Shown in pieces: positions 38,684 to 47,369 of a stretch of 64,000 nt of DNA. The stretch is taken from assembly GCF_003201655.1 (NCBI RefSeq), contig NZ_QJJU01000009.1, positions 161,090 through 225,089 on the forward strand, written 5' to 3'. Under the pieces are notes generated by a model that saw only the letters and a list, made by a program, of their open reading frames with translations, did not search any database and was not told the DNA's origin. The translations under genes were made by a program, and so were the position numbers. The DNA comes from Mycolicibacterium moriokaense (lineage in GTDB: Bacteria; Actinomycetota; Actinomycetes; Mycobacteriales; Mycobacteriaceae). Within the stretch, counting starts at the first letter, position 1. Each line of letters starts with the position of its first letter.

Positions 38684-39427
38684 ATGAGCGAGCCGCTGTA
38701 CGTACAGCCCGACGGCGTGCGGTCCTATGCGCAGATTCACGACGAGGTCGTGGCCGGCCTGACGCAGCTGATCGGCGCCACTGCGCCTGAGGCGGCGGGC
38801 GTGCAGACCAGTCACGGCGACATCGCTTCGGCAGTTAGTGCCGCGTTGAGCGCCGTGCTGGTCGGTCGCCAGGGCACCCTGCAAACGACCTCGACATCCG
38901 GCAGCACGATCTCCGAACTGCTGCAAAAGGCCGCTCAAATGTACGAGCAGGGCGACCAGAAGGGCGCGGCCAAGCTGCGAGCCGCGGCCGAGGAGCTGGA
39001 GGGCGCCAATGCGGCTGGCGGGCCCGGTGCGGCTGGCACGTCAGGCAGCCCGGGTAGCGGGGGCGGTTCCGGCTCAGGCGGCGAGGACATGATGGGCCAG
39101 ATGCTCGGCCAGGTCGGCCAGGTCGGCCAACAGGCCGGGCAGTTGGGCCAGATGGCGCAGTCGGTGGCGCAGCCGCTTCAGGGTCTCGCCCAAGGACTGC
39201 AGCAACTCCCCCAGCAGGTGATGCAGGGCGTCCAACAAGCTGCCCAGCAGGCGAGCAAGTCGGCCGAGAAAGCCGTCGACACAAGGGATGCCGGTCAGGC
39301 CAATCCGACTGCACCCCAACAAGACTCGGACGACGAGGCCGCACCGGGAGAATCGGCGAACACAGGCCGAGCGCCGGAACCGGCGGAACGCGCACAGCCC
39401 GCACAGACCCGGCCGCAGGCCGACTGA
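38684..39427 (+). CDS. EspC-family type VII secretion substrate
   Basis: This 247-residue protein has a first 95 residues that follow the EspC pattern: YVQPDGVRSYAQIHDEV, then a THG-like SHGDI, then NxxL-type helices, then AAQMYEQGD, where Y87-x3-D91 is the general ESX secretion signal (YxxxD/E). From residue 105 on the protein is Gly/Gln-rich, with repeated LGQVGQ units, then an acidic Ala/Pro tail. No ESX core gene is nearby. It converges on the PE-like gene with four bases between. Its role is unknown; export by an ESX system is inferred from the signal. Confidence 0.75.
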   Translation: MSEPLYVQPDGVRSYAQIHDEVVAGLTQLIGATAPEAAGVQTSHGDIASAVSAALSAVLVGRQGTLQTTSTSGSTISELLQKAAQMYEQGDQKGAAKLRAAAEELEGANAAGGPGAAGTSGSPGSGGGSGSGGEDMMGQMLGQVGQVGQQAGQLGQMAQSVAQPLQGLAQGLQQLPQQVMQGVQQAAQQASKSAEKAVDTRDAGQANPTAPQQDSDDEAAPGESANTGRAPEPAERAQPAQTRPQAD

Positions 39428-39431
39428 GCCG

Positions 39432-40106
39432 CTACATCCTCCTGCGGAGGTCCTCGCCGCTGTGGTGCGGCTGCTCCGGCGACTTCACCGGTGCCGGGCC
39501 CGCGCCGTGCCGGCTGTCATCTGTCTCGGCGCGGTGCAAGGGTTCGCGTTTGTCGGGCTGGGTCTCTTGCGCCCTGTCCGGTTGCTCCTCTTTGGCGCCG
39601 ACGGCTTCGTCGCGCGGCTGCTGCAATGGACCACCCGAACTCATTGGGCCCTGGCCCGCGACGCTCGATGCACCGGCCTGTCCGCCCGCTGCCTGACGGT
39701 CCGCTCCGCCGCCTTGGGCGGCCTGCATGGCCTGCTGCATCAGGGAGCCGAACATGCCGGTCTGTCCGCCGATCGCCTGCGCAGGCGCACCCGCCATCTG
39801 TCCCATCTGCCCGGCCTGCTGGCCGACCTGTCCGAGCATGCCGACGATTTGGCCGACGGACTGCGAGCCGGCGTCGTCGGAATTCTGATACGCGGTTTGT
39901 GCGGCACCCACCTTGCCGGAGAACATGGTCTCCTTCGCCTGAAGCGTCGCGACGTTGGCAGCAAGCGGCGCCGCCAGTGTCGGGAGCACCGCCGAGATGG
40001 TCGCGCTCAACGCGTCTTGGCCTGCGGGAAGCATCGGTATCTCGGGAAGCTCGACAGAAGCCGAGTTCCAGCTCAGGCCCTCGGGTTTCTTCAGCGGATC
40101 GGTCAT
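39432..40106 (-). CDS. PE-like small substrate with YxxxD signal
   Basis: This 224-residue protein has a helical N-terminal part (LPTLAAPLAANVATLQAKET) ending in TAYQNSDD, giving Y73-x3-D77, an ESX secretion signal at the place where PE proteins carry it. It lacks the PE dipeptide itself. The second half is low complexity: LGQVGQQAGQMGQM, very like the tail of the convergent EspC-like protein, then a charged, Gln/Pro-rich end. It lies 18 bases downstream of the PPE-like gene with its own GGGGAG site, so the two are probably made as a pair, like PE/PPE heterodimers. This reading is inference. Confidence 0.65.
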   Translation of the reverse strand: MTDPLKKPEGLSWNSASVELPEIPMLPAGQDALSATISAVLPTLAAPLAANVATLQAKETMFSGKVGAAQTAYQNSDDAGSQSVGQIVGMLGQVGQQAGQMGQMAGAPAQAIGGQTGMFGSLMQQAMQAAQGGGADRQAAGGQAGASSVAGQGPMSSGGPLQQPRDEAVGAKEEQPDRAQETQPDKREPLHRAETDDSRHGAGPAPVKSPEQPHHSGEDLRRRM

Positions 40107-40124
40107 CGGGCCACTCCCCTGCTG

Positions 40125-41264
40125 TCACCAGTCGTCATCGTCGTCGCCTTCGTCGAGGTCATAGTCGAGGGGTGCAGGCACCGCCAGACTTGCACTGGTG
40201 CCACCGCTTTCACCGCGCTGGCCCATCATCGGCGCCATACCGCCCATACCGCCCATGCCGCCGCCCGCGGCCATCGGGACGGCTCCGGCGGTTGCGGTGG
40301 ATCCGGCCATGGCGCCCTCCGCAGGCGCAGTGCTGACGGACTTGGTGCCCACCAGATTCGCCATCTGCGGCGTCTGCAGCGGGCTTCCGCCGGAGCCGGG
40401 CAGCGACGCCGCCCGCACCATGCCCGAGCCACCTCCCGCACCGGAGCCACCCGCCAGCGGATGGTTGGAGAACGAGGTGAACGGCAGGCCTGCGGCACCC
40501 AGTGAATCCGCCTTGCCTCCAGAACCGAACATCGAGGTCAGCTGTTGCAGCGGCTGGGACAACTGCTGCAGCTGCTGGCCCATCTGCTGAGGCACCGCCA
40601 TCACCGCCTGGCCGAGCTGCATGGGGATTTGCGCGGCCATGGATCCCATCTGGCTCATCATCTGCATCGCCTGTTGGGATCCGCCCCCAGCTTGTTTCGC
40701 GGCTTCCTCCGTCGTGTCTTTCGCCTCTTTCCCACCGGGCACAGACGGGGCAGCACCGGGAAAAGGGATGCTCGGCGGAACACCGAGAGTGTTCGCGAGT
40801 TCCGTCGTGTGGGCCGTCACGTTGGCCATGTTCTGGGACAGCCCCATCTTGATGCGGCTCTGCACCAACTCCTGGGTGTTGCTGAAAGGCATCGCGCTGA
40901 TGGCCTCGCACTCGTGCTGGACCTCTTGCGCGATCGTGTTCGCCAGCATCTTGGCCTTGACCACGGTGGCCTCCATGGCACGCAGCTTCCCCGCGATCGC
41001 GGCTGCGTGTGCGGCGTTGGCCTCATGGCCGCCGATGATCGTGGTGGCCTCGCCGGTCGCGGCCAACGACCCGGCACCCTCCCAGACGTCCGCGAGCTTC
41101 ATCAGCTGGCCCTGCTGCTGGGGCACGATCGATCCGGTGATTTTCGCGGCAAGCGCCTCATAGGTCGCGGCCGTTGCGGCCAACATCTCCTCGTCGACGT
41201 TCGGCCAGCCGGGGCCGGTCACCGTCTGCGACCCGTACGGACTCGGATCGGGCTGTATCGCCAT
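40125..41264 (-). CDS. PPE-like protein with acidic C terminus
   Basis: This 379-residue protein starts MAIQPDPSPYG (ATG 41264; a TTG at 41273 is less likely). Residues 10-160 are helical, with GPGWPNVDEEMLAATAATYE where PPE proteins have Pro-Pro-Glu and the first long helix. It has a Trp-Glu-Gly segment (ADVWEGAGSLAATGE) at about residue 60, resembling the WxG turn of ESX substrates. The rest is rich in Gly, Met, Gln and Pro (MGQQLQQLSQPLQQL), ending in an acidic DEGDDDDDW tail. The last residues may be a chaperone or secretion recognition element. Pairs with the downstream PE-like gene. Confidence 0.65.
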   Translation of the reverse strand: MAIQPDPSPYGSQTVTGPGWPNVDEEMLAATAATYEALAAKITGSIVPQQQGQLMKLADVWEGAGSLAATGEATTIIGGHEANAAHAAAIAGKLRAMEATVVKAKMLANTIAQEVQHECEAISAMPFSNTQELVQSRIKMGLSQNMANVTAHTTELANTLGVPPSIPFPGAAPSVPGGKEAKDTTEEAAKQAGGGSQQAMQMMSQMGSMAAQIPMQLGQAVMAVPQQMGQQLQQLSQPLQQLTSMFGSGGKADSLGAAGLPFTSFSNHPLAGGSGAGGGSGMVRAASLPGSGGSPLQTPQMANLVGTKSVSTAPAEGAMAGSTATAGAVPMAAGGGMGGMGGMAPMMGQRGESGGTSASLAVPAPLDYDLDEGDDDDDW

Positions 41265-41350
41265 GACAGACAAATTTACCGTGCTGGCGATTGCTGTAGG
41301 TCCGCTAATCGTGTCGCCGATCAGGGCCGACTATTGCGCCGCGCGGCGGG

Positions 41351-42418
41351 TCAACGAGTTAGATACCGCCGCAACATATCCGACGCGGCGGTAATCGCCG
41401 CCACCTCGACGCGCTCGTCGGTGCGGTGCGCGAAGTTCGGGTCGCCCGGTCCGTAGTTGACCGCAGGAATGCCCAGTGCCGCGAACCGCGCCACATCCGT
41501 CCAGCCGTACTTGGCGCGGACCTGACCGCCTGCCGCGTCGACGAGCGCGGCGGCCGCAGGCTTGGCCAGCCCTGGCAACGCACCGGCCGCGGAGTCGGTC
41601 ATCTCGATTTGCACGTCCAGCCCGTCGAGCACCCCTTGGACGTGATCGAGCGCCTGCTCGACGCTGCGGTCGGGGGCGAAGCGGAAGTTCACCGTCACCG
41701 ACGCCGCGTCGGGGATGACGTTGCCTGCCACGCCGCCGTCGATACGCACCGCGGACAGCCCCTCGCGATACGTGCAGCCGTCGATGTCGACGCTGCGGGG
41801 CTGATACGCCGACAGCCGGGCCACCACTTCGCCGAGCTTATGAATTGCGTTGTCGCCCAACCACGATCGTGCGGAGTGTGCGCGGGTGCCGGCGGCAGTG
41901 ACGACGACGCGCAGCGTCCCCTGACAACCGGCCTCGATGAACCCGCCTGACGGCTCGCCGAGAATGGCGACGTCGGCGTGCAGCCAGTCGGGCAGCTCAC
42001 GTTCGATGCGGCCGAGCCCGTTGGCAGCGGCTTCGATCTCCTCGCAGTCGTACATCACCAGCGTGATGTCGTGCTTAGGGTCGGCGACCGTCGCGGCGAG
42101 GTGAAGGAACACCGCGTCGCCGGACTTCATGTCCGAGGTGCCGAGGCCGTGCAGCTCGCCACCGTCGAGCCTGCTTGGCAGGTTGCCCGCGGCGGGCACG
42201 GTGTCGGTGTGGCCGGCCAGCAGCACCCGCGACGGCCTACCCAGGTTCGTTCGGGCCAGCACGGCGTCGCCGTTGCGAAGGATCTCGAAGCCGGTGGTCT
42301 GCTCGCGCAGCGCGGCCTCGATCTCGTCGGCGATGCGCTGCTCGTGCCGCGACTCGCTGGGGATGTCCACCAGCGCCGCGGTCAGGGCGATCGGGTCGCC
42401 GCGTAAGTCCAGGCCCAC
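41351..42418 (-). CDS. dapE: succinyl-diaminopimelate desuccinylase DapE
   Basis: This 355-residue M20-type zinc hydrolase starts at GTG 42418. The metal site includes [14 protein letters not shown] near residue 70, the bridging DEMKS-like region [12 protein letters not shown], and [10 protein letters not shown] with the catalytic Glu. The dimerisation domain spans about residues 180-290. It converts N-succinyl-LL-diaminopimelate to LL-diaminopimelate and succinate, a lysine and cell-wall precursor step. Divergent from dapD by 34 bases, an arrangement conserved in mycobacteria (Rv1202/Rv1201c). The open frame to 42676 is not part of the protein. Confidence 0.94.
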   Translation of the reverse strand: MGLDLRGDPIALTAALVDIPSESRHEQRIADEIEAALREQTTGFEILRNGDAVLARTNLGRPSRVLLAGHTDTVPAAGNLPSRLDGGELHGLGTSDMKSGDAVFLHLAATVADPKHDITLVMYDCEEIEAAANGLGRIERELPDWLHADVAILGEPSGGFIEAGCQGTLRVVVTAAGTRAHSARSWLGDNAIHKLGEVVARLSAYQPRSVDIDGCTYREGLSAVRIDGGVAGNVIPDAASVTVNFRFAPDRSVEQALDHVQGVLDGLDVQIEMTDSAAGALPGLAKPAAAALVDAAGGQVRAKYGWTDVARFAALGIPAVNYGPGDPNFAHRTDERVEVAAITAASDMLRRYLTR

Positions 42419-42438
42419 ACTGCTTGAGGTTAGTCGAG

Positions 42439-42444
42439 TACGGT
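42439..42444 (+). promoter_or_regulatory. -10 hexamer TACGGT before dapD
   Basis: TACGGT ends eight bases before the GTG at 42453, in the 34-base divergent gap shared with dapE. It implies a leaderless dapD message. Confidence 0.4.
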
Positions 42445-42452
42445 TTTGGACC

Positions 42453-43397
42453 GTGACTTCCGCTTCAGGCGTCGGCCTGGCGACCATCGCCGCCGACGGA
42501 TCCGTACTCGACACATGGTTCCCGCAACCCGGACTCGGCGCCGACGGTCCGGCAGGCACTGTGCGCCTCTCGGCCGCCGAAGTGCCCGCCGAGCTGGGGG
42601 CGCTGACCGGCCGTGACGAGGACCGCGACGTCGAGACGGTTGCGGTACGCACGACCATCGCGTCGCTGGAGGACAAGGCGACCGACGCCTACGACGCGTA
42701 CCTGCGGCTGCACCTGCTGTCGCACCGGCTGGTCGCCCCCCACGGGCTCAACGCCGACGGCCTCTTCGGCGTGCTGACCAACGTGGTGTGGACCAACCAC
42801 GGGCCGTGCGCGGTAGAGGGCTTCGAGCTGGTTCGGGCGCGGCTGCGCCGCCGCGGAGCAGTGACCGTCTATGGCATCGACAAGTTCCCGCGGATGGTCG
42901 ACTATGTGGTGCCGTCCGGCGTGCGGGTCGCCGACGCCGACCGGGTGCGGCTGGGCGCGCACCTGGCGTCGGGCACGACCGTCATGCACGAGGGCTTCGT
43001 GAACTTCAACGCCGGGACGCTTGGCAGCTCGATGGTCGAGGGCCGGATCTCTGCGGGTGTGGTCGTCGGAGACGGCTCGGACGTCGGCGGCGGCGCCTCG
43101 ATCATGGGCACGCTGTCGGGCGGCGGCACCCAGGTGATCTCGGTGGGCAAGCGCTGCCTGCTCGGCGCCAACGCCGGCCTCGGCATCTCACTCGGCGACG
43201 ACTGCGTCATCGAGGCCGGCCTGTATGTGACCGCGGGGACCAAGGTGCAGACCGCCGACGGTCAGACGGTTAAAGCGCGCGAGCTGTCGGGCGCCAACAA
43301 CCTGCTGTTCCGCCGTAACTCGCTGTCGGGGGCGGTCGAGGTCGTCAAGCGGGACGGCACCGGCATCACCCTCAACGAGGCCCTGCACCAGAATTAA
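42453..43397 (+). CDS. dapD: tetrahydrodipicolinate N-succinyltransferase DapD
   Basis: This 314-residue enzyme has a left-handed beta-helix in its second half with hexapeptide-type turns ([20 protein letters not shown] and [20 protein letters not shown]) that bind succinyl-CoA. The N-terminal 120 residues form the actinobacterial DapD domain ([18 protein letters not shown]). It transfers succinate to tetrahydrodipicolinate, preparing it for DapC and DapE, both also in this window. The GTG start fits the divergent gap. Confidence 0.95.
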   Translation: MTSASGVGLATIAADGSVLDTWFPQPGLGADGPAGTVRLSAAEVPAELGALTGRDEDRDVETVAVRTTIASLEDKATDAYDAYLRLHLLSHRLVAPHGLNADGLFGVLTNVVWTNHGPCAVEGFELVRARLRRRGAVTVYGIDKFPRMVDYVVPSGVRVADADRVRLGAHLASGTTVMHEGFVNFNAGTLGSSMVEGRISAGVVVGDGSDVGGGASIMGTLSGGGTQVISVGKRCLLGANAGLGISLGDDCVIEAGLYVTAGTKVQTADGQTVKARELSGANNLLFRRNSLSGAVEVVKRDGTGITLNEALHQN

Positions 43398-43401
43398 CCG
43401 C

Positions 43402-43463
43402 CGCGAGCGTGCGTGTTTGCCCGCCGACACGCCGCGAATCGCGTGCATTTTGCGCACACTCGT
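43402..43463 (+). repeat. dispersed palindromic repeat, copy B
   Basis: It begins cgcgagcgtgcgtgtttgc five bases after the dapD stop and ends with cattttgcgcacactcg. Its sequence lines up with copies A, C and D, including the central CCGACACGCCG. The ends pair only partly (gcgagcgtgcg with cgcacactcg). Confidence 0.75.
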
Positions 43464-43478
43464 CGCCGTCGAGCGGCG

Positions 43479-43484
43479 TAGATT
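43479..43484 (+). promoter_or_regulatory. -10 hexamer TAGATT
   Basis: TAGATT ends eight bases before the ATG at 43493 and just after repeat copy B. This is another probable leaderless start. Confidence 0.45.
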
Positions 43485-43492
43485 CGGCCGGT

Positions 43493-44776
43493 ATGACGAG
43501 GCAGCCAACCGTCGCACTGTTCCCGGAACCCGGCGCGTGGGGGCCGACCAACAACCTCGTCGCCCTCGGAAATCACTTGCGCGAGCGGGATATCCGCACG
43601 GTGTTCGTCATCGAGGAGTCCTTCGAGGGCGAACTGGCCGCGCGCGGCTTCGAAGAGCGGCTGATGAGGATGGCGCCGCCGCCGGAGGGTGAGGAGACGG
43701 TCGGCGGCGGTTGGGCCGAGTTCGTGCGGGAGACGTCGCCACAGTTCCGCAGGCCCACCATCGAGCAACTGGAGACGGTCACAGCACCGATCTGGGCCGA
43801 ATTCGTCGACGGCGCCGAGTATTCGCACGACCGGCTGACGGAGATCTGGTCCGAACTGCGGCCCGATGCGATCGTCCATGACTGCGTGGCCAGCTTTCCG
43901 TCCGTGTCGCTTGCGGGGTGCCCGTGGATTCGTGTGGTATCCGCAAATCCCCTTGAGATCACCGACCCCGGCATCCCGCCGGTGTTCTCCGGCTACCCGT
44001 CAGGCGACCGCAGCGGCTGGGACGACTTCACATTCGAGTATCGCCGGCTGGTCGATCCCCTCGTCGAACGGTCATCGGCATTTCACCAGCAGTGCGGCGC
44101 ACCGCCGTTGCCGGATGGCGAATTCCAGTATGAATCACCGTATCTGAACCTCTACATGTATCCGGCGGAGCTCGACTACGAGCGTGCTCGGCCTCTCGGC
44201 TCGACCTGGCACCGCATCGACACCTCCACCCGCAACTCCGACGCCCGCTTCGACGTCGCCGACAAGGTCGGCACCGAGGGCAAGCTGGTGTACCTGTCCC
44301 TGGGCAGCCTCGGCTGCATGGATGTTCCGTTGATGCAGAGGGTGATCGACTCGCTGGACCAGACTCCGGACCGGGTGGTCGTCTCGATGGGTCCTCTGCA
44401 TGAGCAGCTCACCCTCGGCGACCGAATGTGGGGTGAGAAGTTCGTTCCGCAGACCGCGATCGTGCCGCAGTGCGACGTGATGATCACTCACGGCGGCAAC
44501 AACACCGTCGGCGAGGCGTTCACGTTCGGGGTTCCGACGATCGTGTTGCCGCTGTTCTGGGACCAATACGACAACGCACAGCGGATCGACGAATGTGGCT
44601 ACGGCGTACGGCTTTCCACCTACGAGTTCACGGACGACGAGCTGCACGGCACGATCGAACGACTCAGTGGTGATCAGCAACTGGCGACGCGACTCGACGC
44701 GGCGTCGAAACGGTTGCAGGCCTCGCCGGGACGGGTGCTTGCCGCGGACCTGATCGAAAAGGTCGCCAACGGCTGA
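43493..44776 (+). CDS. GT1-family (UDP-glycosyltransferase/MGT-type) glycosyltransferase
   Basis: This 427-residue GT-B enzyme has the C-terminal donor motif IVPQCDVMITHGGNNTVGEA, then FGVPTIVLPLFWDQYDNAQR, diagnostic of family GT1 enzymes that glycosylate lipids, macrolides and other small molecules. The acceptor half starts PTVALFPEPGAWGPTNNLVA. GAWGP with TNN replaces the more usual GHVNP loop. LVYLSLGSLG opens the C-terminal Rossmann domain. The acceptor is unknown. It stands alone, ending one base from a convergent lipoprotein gene. Confidence 0.88.
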   Translation: MTRQPTVALFPEPGAWGPTNNLVALGNHLRERDIRTVFVIEESFEGELAARGFEERLMRMAPPPEGEETVGGGWAEFVRETSPQFRRPTIEQLETVTAPIWAEFVDGAEYSHDRLTEIWSELRPDAIVHDCVASFPSVSLAGCPWIRVVSANPLEITDPGIPPVFSGYPSGDRSGWDDFTFEYRRLVDPLVERSSAFHQQCGAPPLPDGEFQYESPYLNLYMYPAELDYERARPLGSTWHRIDTSTRNSDARFDVADKVGTEGKLVYLSLGSLGCMDVPLMQRVIDSLDQTPDRVVVSMGPLHEQLTLGDRMWGEKFVPQTAIVPQCDVMITHGGNNTVGEAFTFGVPTIVLPLFWDQYDNAQRIDECGYGVRLSTYEFTDDELHGTIERLSGDQQLATRLDAASKRLQASPGRVLAADLIEKVANG

Positions 44777-45358
44777 TCAGCCCGCGGCGTTCGGCCGCAG
44801 CGGCGGACAGTTGCCCTGCTGGTCTACCGCCCATTCGAAGTGCCACAGTTCATTCGTGTAGATCTGGCAGAGGCCGAACTGGGCGCCGTTGTGGATCAAC
44901 CATTGGTCGGCATCGACGGGCGCCACGTCTACCGCCTGGCCGACAACGTGTTTCGAGACATCAGGCGATGCGACGAACTGCCTCGCGATGTCCGCGCTGC
45001 CGTACTTGCGCACAGCGTCATCGAACAGCCTCTGCTGGAATCCCTTTGACCGCCAGCCCGATGTGATCCTCACGTCAACGCCCTGTGCTGTCGCCGCGCG
45101 GGTTGCGTCTTGGATGGCGCTGAGCAACGACGGATTGAGTTGTGCCAATGCCGGATTCGACACATCGAACGCGCTCAGTGTCTGGCCATCGGGGATCCAA
45201 CCGCCCGTGGAATCGGTGGCCGCCAGACCGATCCTCAGAGGGTCCGGAGCGGGTGGCGGCGCAGTAGTCGATACAGGCTCGATCTGCATTGGCGCTGCGC
45301 AGCCGACGGCAAGCAATGCCGCGGCCACGGTGAAGAGGCCGCGCCGGTTACCTATCAA
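44777..45358 (-). CDS. VanY-like D-alanyl-D-alanine carboxypeptidase lipoprotein
   Basis: This 193-residue lipoprotein has a signal sequence ending in LLAVGC (acylated Cys20). The peptidase M15B/VanY domain (about 65-190) holds GVDVRITSGWRS, the zinc site SKHVVGQAVDVAP (H-x6-D) and the C-terminal ELWHFEW (catalytic Glu and His ligand). It should trim D-Ala from peptidoglycan stem peptides at the outer face of the membrane. Mycobacterial relatives are also annotated as M15 family. Repeat copy C lies upstream. Confidence 0.87.
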   Translation of the reverse strand: MIGNRRGLFTVAAALLAVGCAAPMQIEPVSTTAPPPAPDPLRIGLAATDSTGGWIPDGQTLSAFDVSNPALAQLNPSLLSAIQDATRAATAQGVDVRITSGWRSKGFQQRLFDDAVRKYGSADIARQFVASPDVSKHVVGQAVDVAPVDADQWLIHNGAQFGLCQIYTNELWHFEWAVDQQGNCPPLRPNAAG

Positions 45359-45436
45359 TGTCAGTCACCCCGTCAGACGCTTGATCCATAGCCTATCGCC
45401 CAGCCTGCTCCCAGCGAAAACGTAGTTCGTGGTCGA

Positions 45437-45497
45437 CGAGTGTGCGCAAAATGCGCGCGCAAGCCGGCGTGTCGGCGAGCAGACACGCACGCTCGCG
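45437..45497 (-). repeat. dispersed palindromic repeat, copy C
   Basis: On the minus strand it reads CGCGAGCGTGCGTGTCTGC, then CGCCGACACGCCGGC, then CATTTTGCGCACACTCG, nearly identical to copy B. It lies between the start of the VanY gene and the end of the next minus-strand gene. Confidence 0.78.
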
Positions 45498-45506
45498 GCA
45501 GTGGGG

Positions 45507-45857
45507 TCAGTCGTCTGCGGCGAGGATGCAGAACTCGTTACCCTCCGGGTCGGCCAACACCACCCAGCTCTCCCGGCCCTGACCGATGTCGACATGCCGC
45601 GCTCCGAGCCCGACGACGCGATCCACCTCGGCCTGCTGATCGTCGGGACGGAAGTCGAGATGGATGCGGTTCTTGACGACCTTGTCGTCAGGGACGGCGA
45701 TGAACAGCCATTTTGGCCCGGCGCCTGGCGGTGCGTGCAGCACGACGTCGCCGTCGGCGTCGATACCCCATGGCCAACCCAACACCGTCGACCACCACGC
45801 GCCAAGCGCGGAGGCGTCGTGAGCGTCGATGCAGATTTCGTCGAACGTCAGACTCAT
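45507..45857 (-). CDS. VOC-family (glyoxalase-fold) protein
   Basis: This 116-residue protein starts MSLTFDEICIDAHDASALGA (ATG 45857). It has the paired beta-alpha-beta-beta-beta units of the vicinal oxygen chelate fold: DADGDVVLHAPPG, NRIHLDFRPDDQQAE with the His ligand, and SWVVLADPEGNEFCIL with the closing Glu. This subgroup (glyoxalase-like domain 6) has no assigned substrate. The open frame to 46037 overlaps the acyl-CoA synthetase gene and is not used. Confidence 0.85.
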   Translation of the reverse strand: MSLTFDEICIDAHDASALGAWWSTVLGWPWGIDADGDVVLHAPPGAGPKWLFIAVPDDKVVKNRIHLDFRPDDQQAEVDRVVGLGARHVDIGQGRESWVVLADPEGNEFCILAADD

Positions 45858-45906
45858 TTGTCGACTCCCGCTCGCTCCGGTCCTCGCTCGTTCCTCGCTG
45901 CGATCC

Positions 45907-47328
45907 TCACTCGCGTTCGTCTTCGGGCCATTCCGCCAACTCCTTCTTGAGCACCTTGCCCATCGCGTTGCGCGGCAGGCTGTCCACCAGTCGCACCTCG
46001 CGCGGCCGCTTGTGTGCCGAAAGTTGTTGCGCAACAAAATCGATCAGCGCCTGCGGTTCAGCGTCACCGACGACGAAGGCGACGATGCGCTGGCCGAGGT
46101 CGTCGTCGGGCGCACCGATCACCGCAACCTCGGCGACGCCGGGGTGGCCGAGCAGCGCGGTCTCGATCTCGCCCGCGCCGACGCGGAAACCGCCGGTCTT
46201 GATCAGGTCGACGGACTCGCGGCCGACTATGCGGTGCATGCCTGCGCCGTCGATCACCGCGACGTCGCCGCTGCGGTACCAGCCGTCGGCCTCGAAAGCG
46301 TCGGCGGTGGCTTCCGGTCTGTTGAGGTAGCCGTCGAACATCGTCGGGCTCTGAACCTGAAGACGCCCAATGGTTTCGCCGTCGTGCGGCACGGTGGCGC
46401 CGTCCTCGTCGACCAGACGTGTCTGCACGCCGGTCAATGGCAGACCTACAGAGCCCGGCCTGCGTTCACCGTCGGCGCGGGTCGACACCGTGATGAGCGA
46501 TTCGGTGCTGCCGTAGCGCTCAACCGGCCGGTGCCCGGACAGCCGGGCCAGCCCGTCGAAGACCGGCACCGGAAGCGGCGCGCTGCCCGACACCAACAGC
46601 CGGGCCGACGCGAGCGCCCGCGCCGCGTCACCGTCGTCGACGACACGTGTCCACACCGTCGGCACGCCGAAGTACATCGAGCCGCCCGCCGCCGCATACG
46701 CCTCGGGTGTCGGCTTTCCGGTGTGCACGAACCGATTTCCGATTCGCAGTGACCCGAGCAGGCCCAGCACCAGGCCATGCACGTGGTACAGCGGAAGCCC
46801 ATGCACCAGGGTGTCGCCGGGTGTCCACTGCCAGGCCTCAGCGAGCAGGTCGATGTCGGCGGCGATGGCCCGCCTGCTCACCACCACGCCTTTGGGCGGA
46901 CCGGTGGTGCCCGACGTGTAGATGATCAACGCGGTCGCATCCGGCGCCGGCTCGGCGTAGCGATGCCATGACCGGGCGTGCAGGCGGACCGGGATGTGGG
47001 GCAGGTCGTCGGTCTCCTCCGGCTTATCCCCCAGCCATGCTTGCGCGCCGGAGTCGGTCAGGATGTGACGGCGTTCGGCGGCGCCGACATCGGCGGGCAC
47101 AGGCACGACGGGTACCCCGGCGATCAGGCATCCGGTGATGGCCAGCACGGTCGCGGGTGTCGGAGTTGCCAGGACGGCCACCCGGTCCGCGGCGGCGACC
47201 CTCTCGGCCACCGACGTCGCCGCCCCGACGAGATCGCTGCGGCTCAGCACGGCGCCGCCGATGCGCACCGCGTCGCCGATGTCCACGCCAGCGGCGACCG
47301 TCGCGGGGTTCAGCGAGGCCAGCAGCAC
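45907..47328 (-). CDS. fadD36: acyl-CoA synthetase FadD36
   Basis: This 473-residue AMP-forming enzyme has YTSGTTGPPKGVVVSRRAIA near residue 140 (ATP binding), RYGSTESLIT, YRSGDVAVIDGAGMHRIVGR (hinge and ATP motif) and the C-terminal NAMGKVLKKEL with the catalytic Lys. It is the shorter, malonyl-CoA-synthetase/FadD36-type form, with HGLPLYHVHGLVLGL in the substrate channel. It matches Rv1193 in length and sequence pattern, although the flanking tuberculosis genes are missing here. Confidence 0.92.
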   Translation of the reverse strand: MLLASLNPATVAAGVDIGDAVRIGGAVLSRSDLVGAATSVAERVAAADRVAVLATPTPATVLAITGCLIAGVPVVPVPADVGAAERRHILTDSGAQAWLGDKPEETDDLPHIPVRLHARSWHRYAEPAPDATALIIYTSGTTGPPKGVVVSRRAIAADIDLLAEAWQWTPGDTLVHGLPLYHVHGLVLGLLGSLRIGNRFVHTGKPTPEAYAAAGGSMYFGVPTVWTRVVDDGDAARALASARLLVSGSAPLPVPVFDGLARLSGHRPVERYGSTESLITVSTRADGERRPGSVGLPLTGVQTRLVDEDGATVPHDGETIGRLQVQSPTMFDGYLNRPEATADAFEADGWYRSGDVAVIDGAGMHRIVGRESVDLIKTGGFRVGAGEIETALLGHPGVAEVAVIGAPDDDLGQRIVAFVVGDAEPQALIDFVAQQLSAHKRPREVRLVDSLPRNAMGKVLKKELAEWPEDERE

Positions 47329-47357
47329 GATCCGAGGTTACCCATAGAGCGCTCAGC

Positions 47358-47363
47358 GATACT
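47358..47363 (+). promoter_or_regulatory. -10-like GATACT
   Basis: GATACT ends six bases before the GTG at 47370 in the 41-base gap divergent from fadD36. It supports the GTG start. Confidence 0.4.
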
Positions 47364-47369
47364 GGGCGC

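Noticed and set aside
42419..42676. N-terminal extension of the dapE frame
   Set aside because: It runs antisense through the 5' part of dapD, and DapE homologues start at the GTG 42418 position.
45860..45913. GCTCG-rich imperfect direct repeats between the VOC and fadD36 genes
   Set aside because: The stretch has repeated cgctcg/ctcgct units but no clear period or palindrome. It may be a degraded repeat, not firm enough to call.
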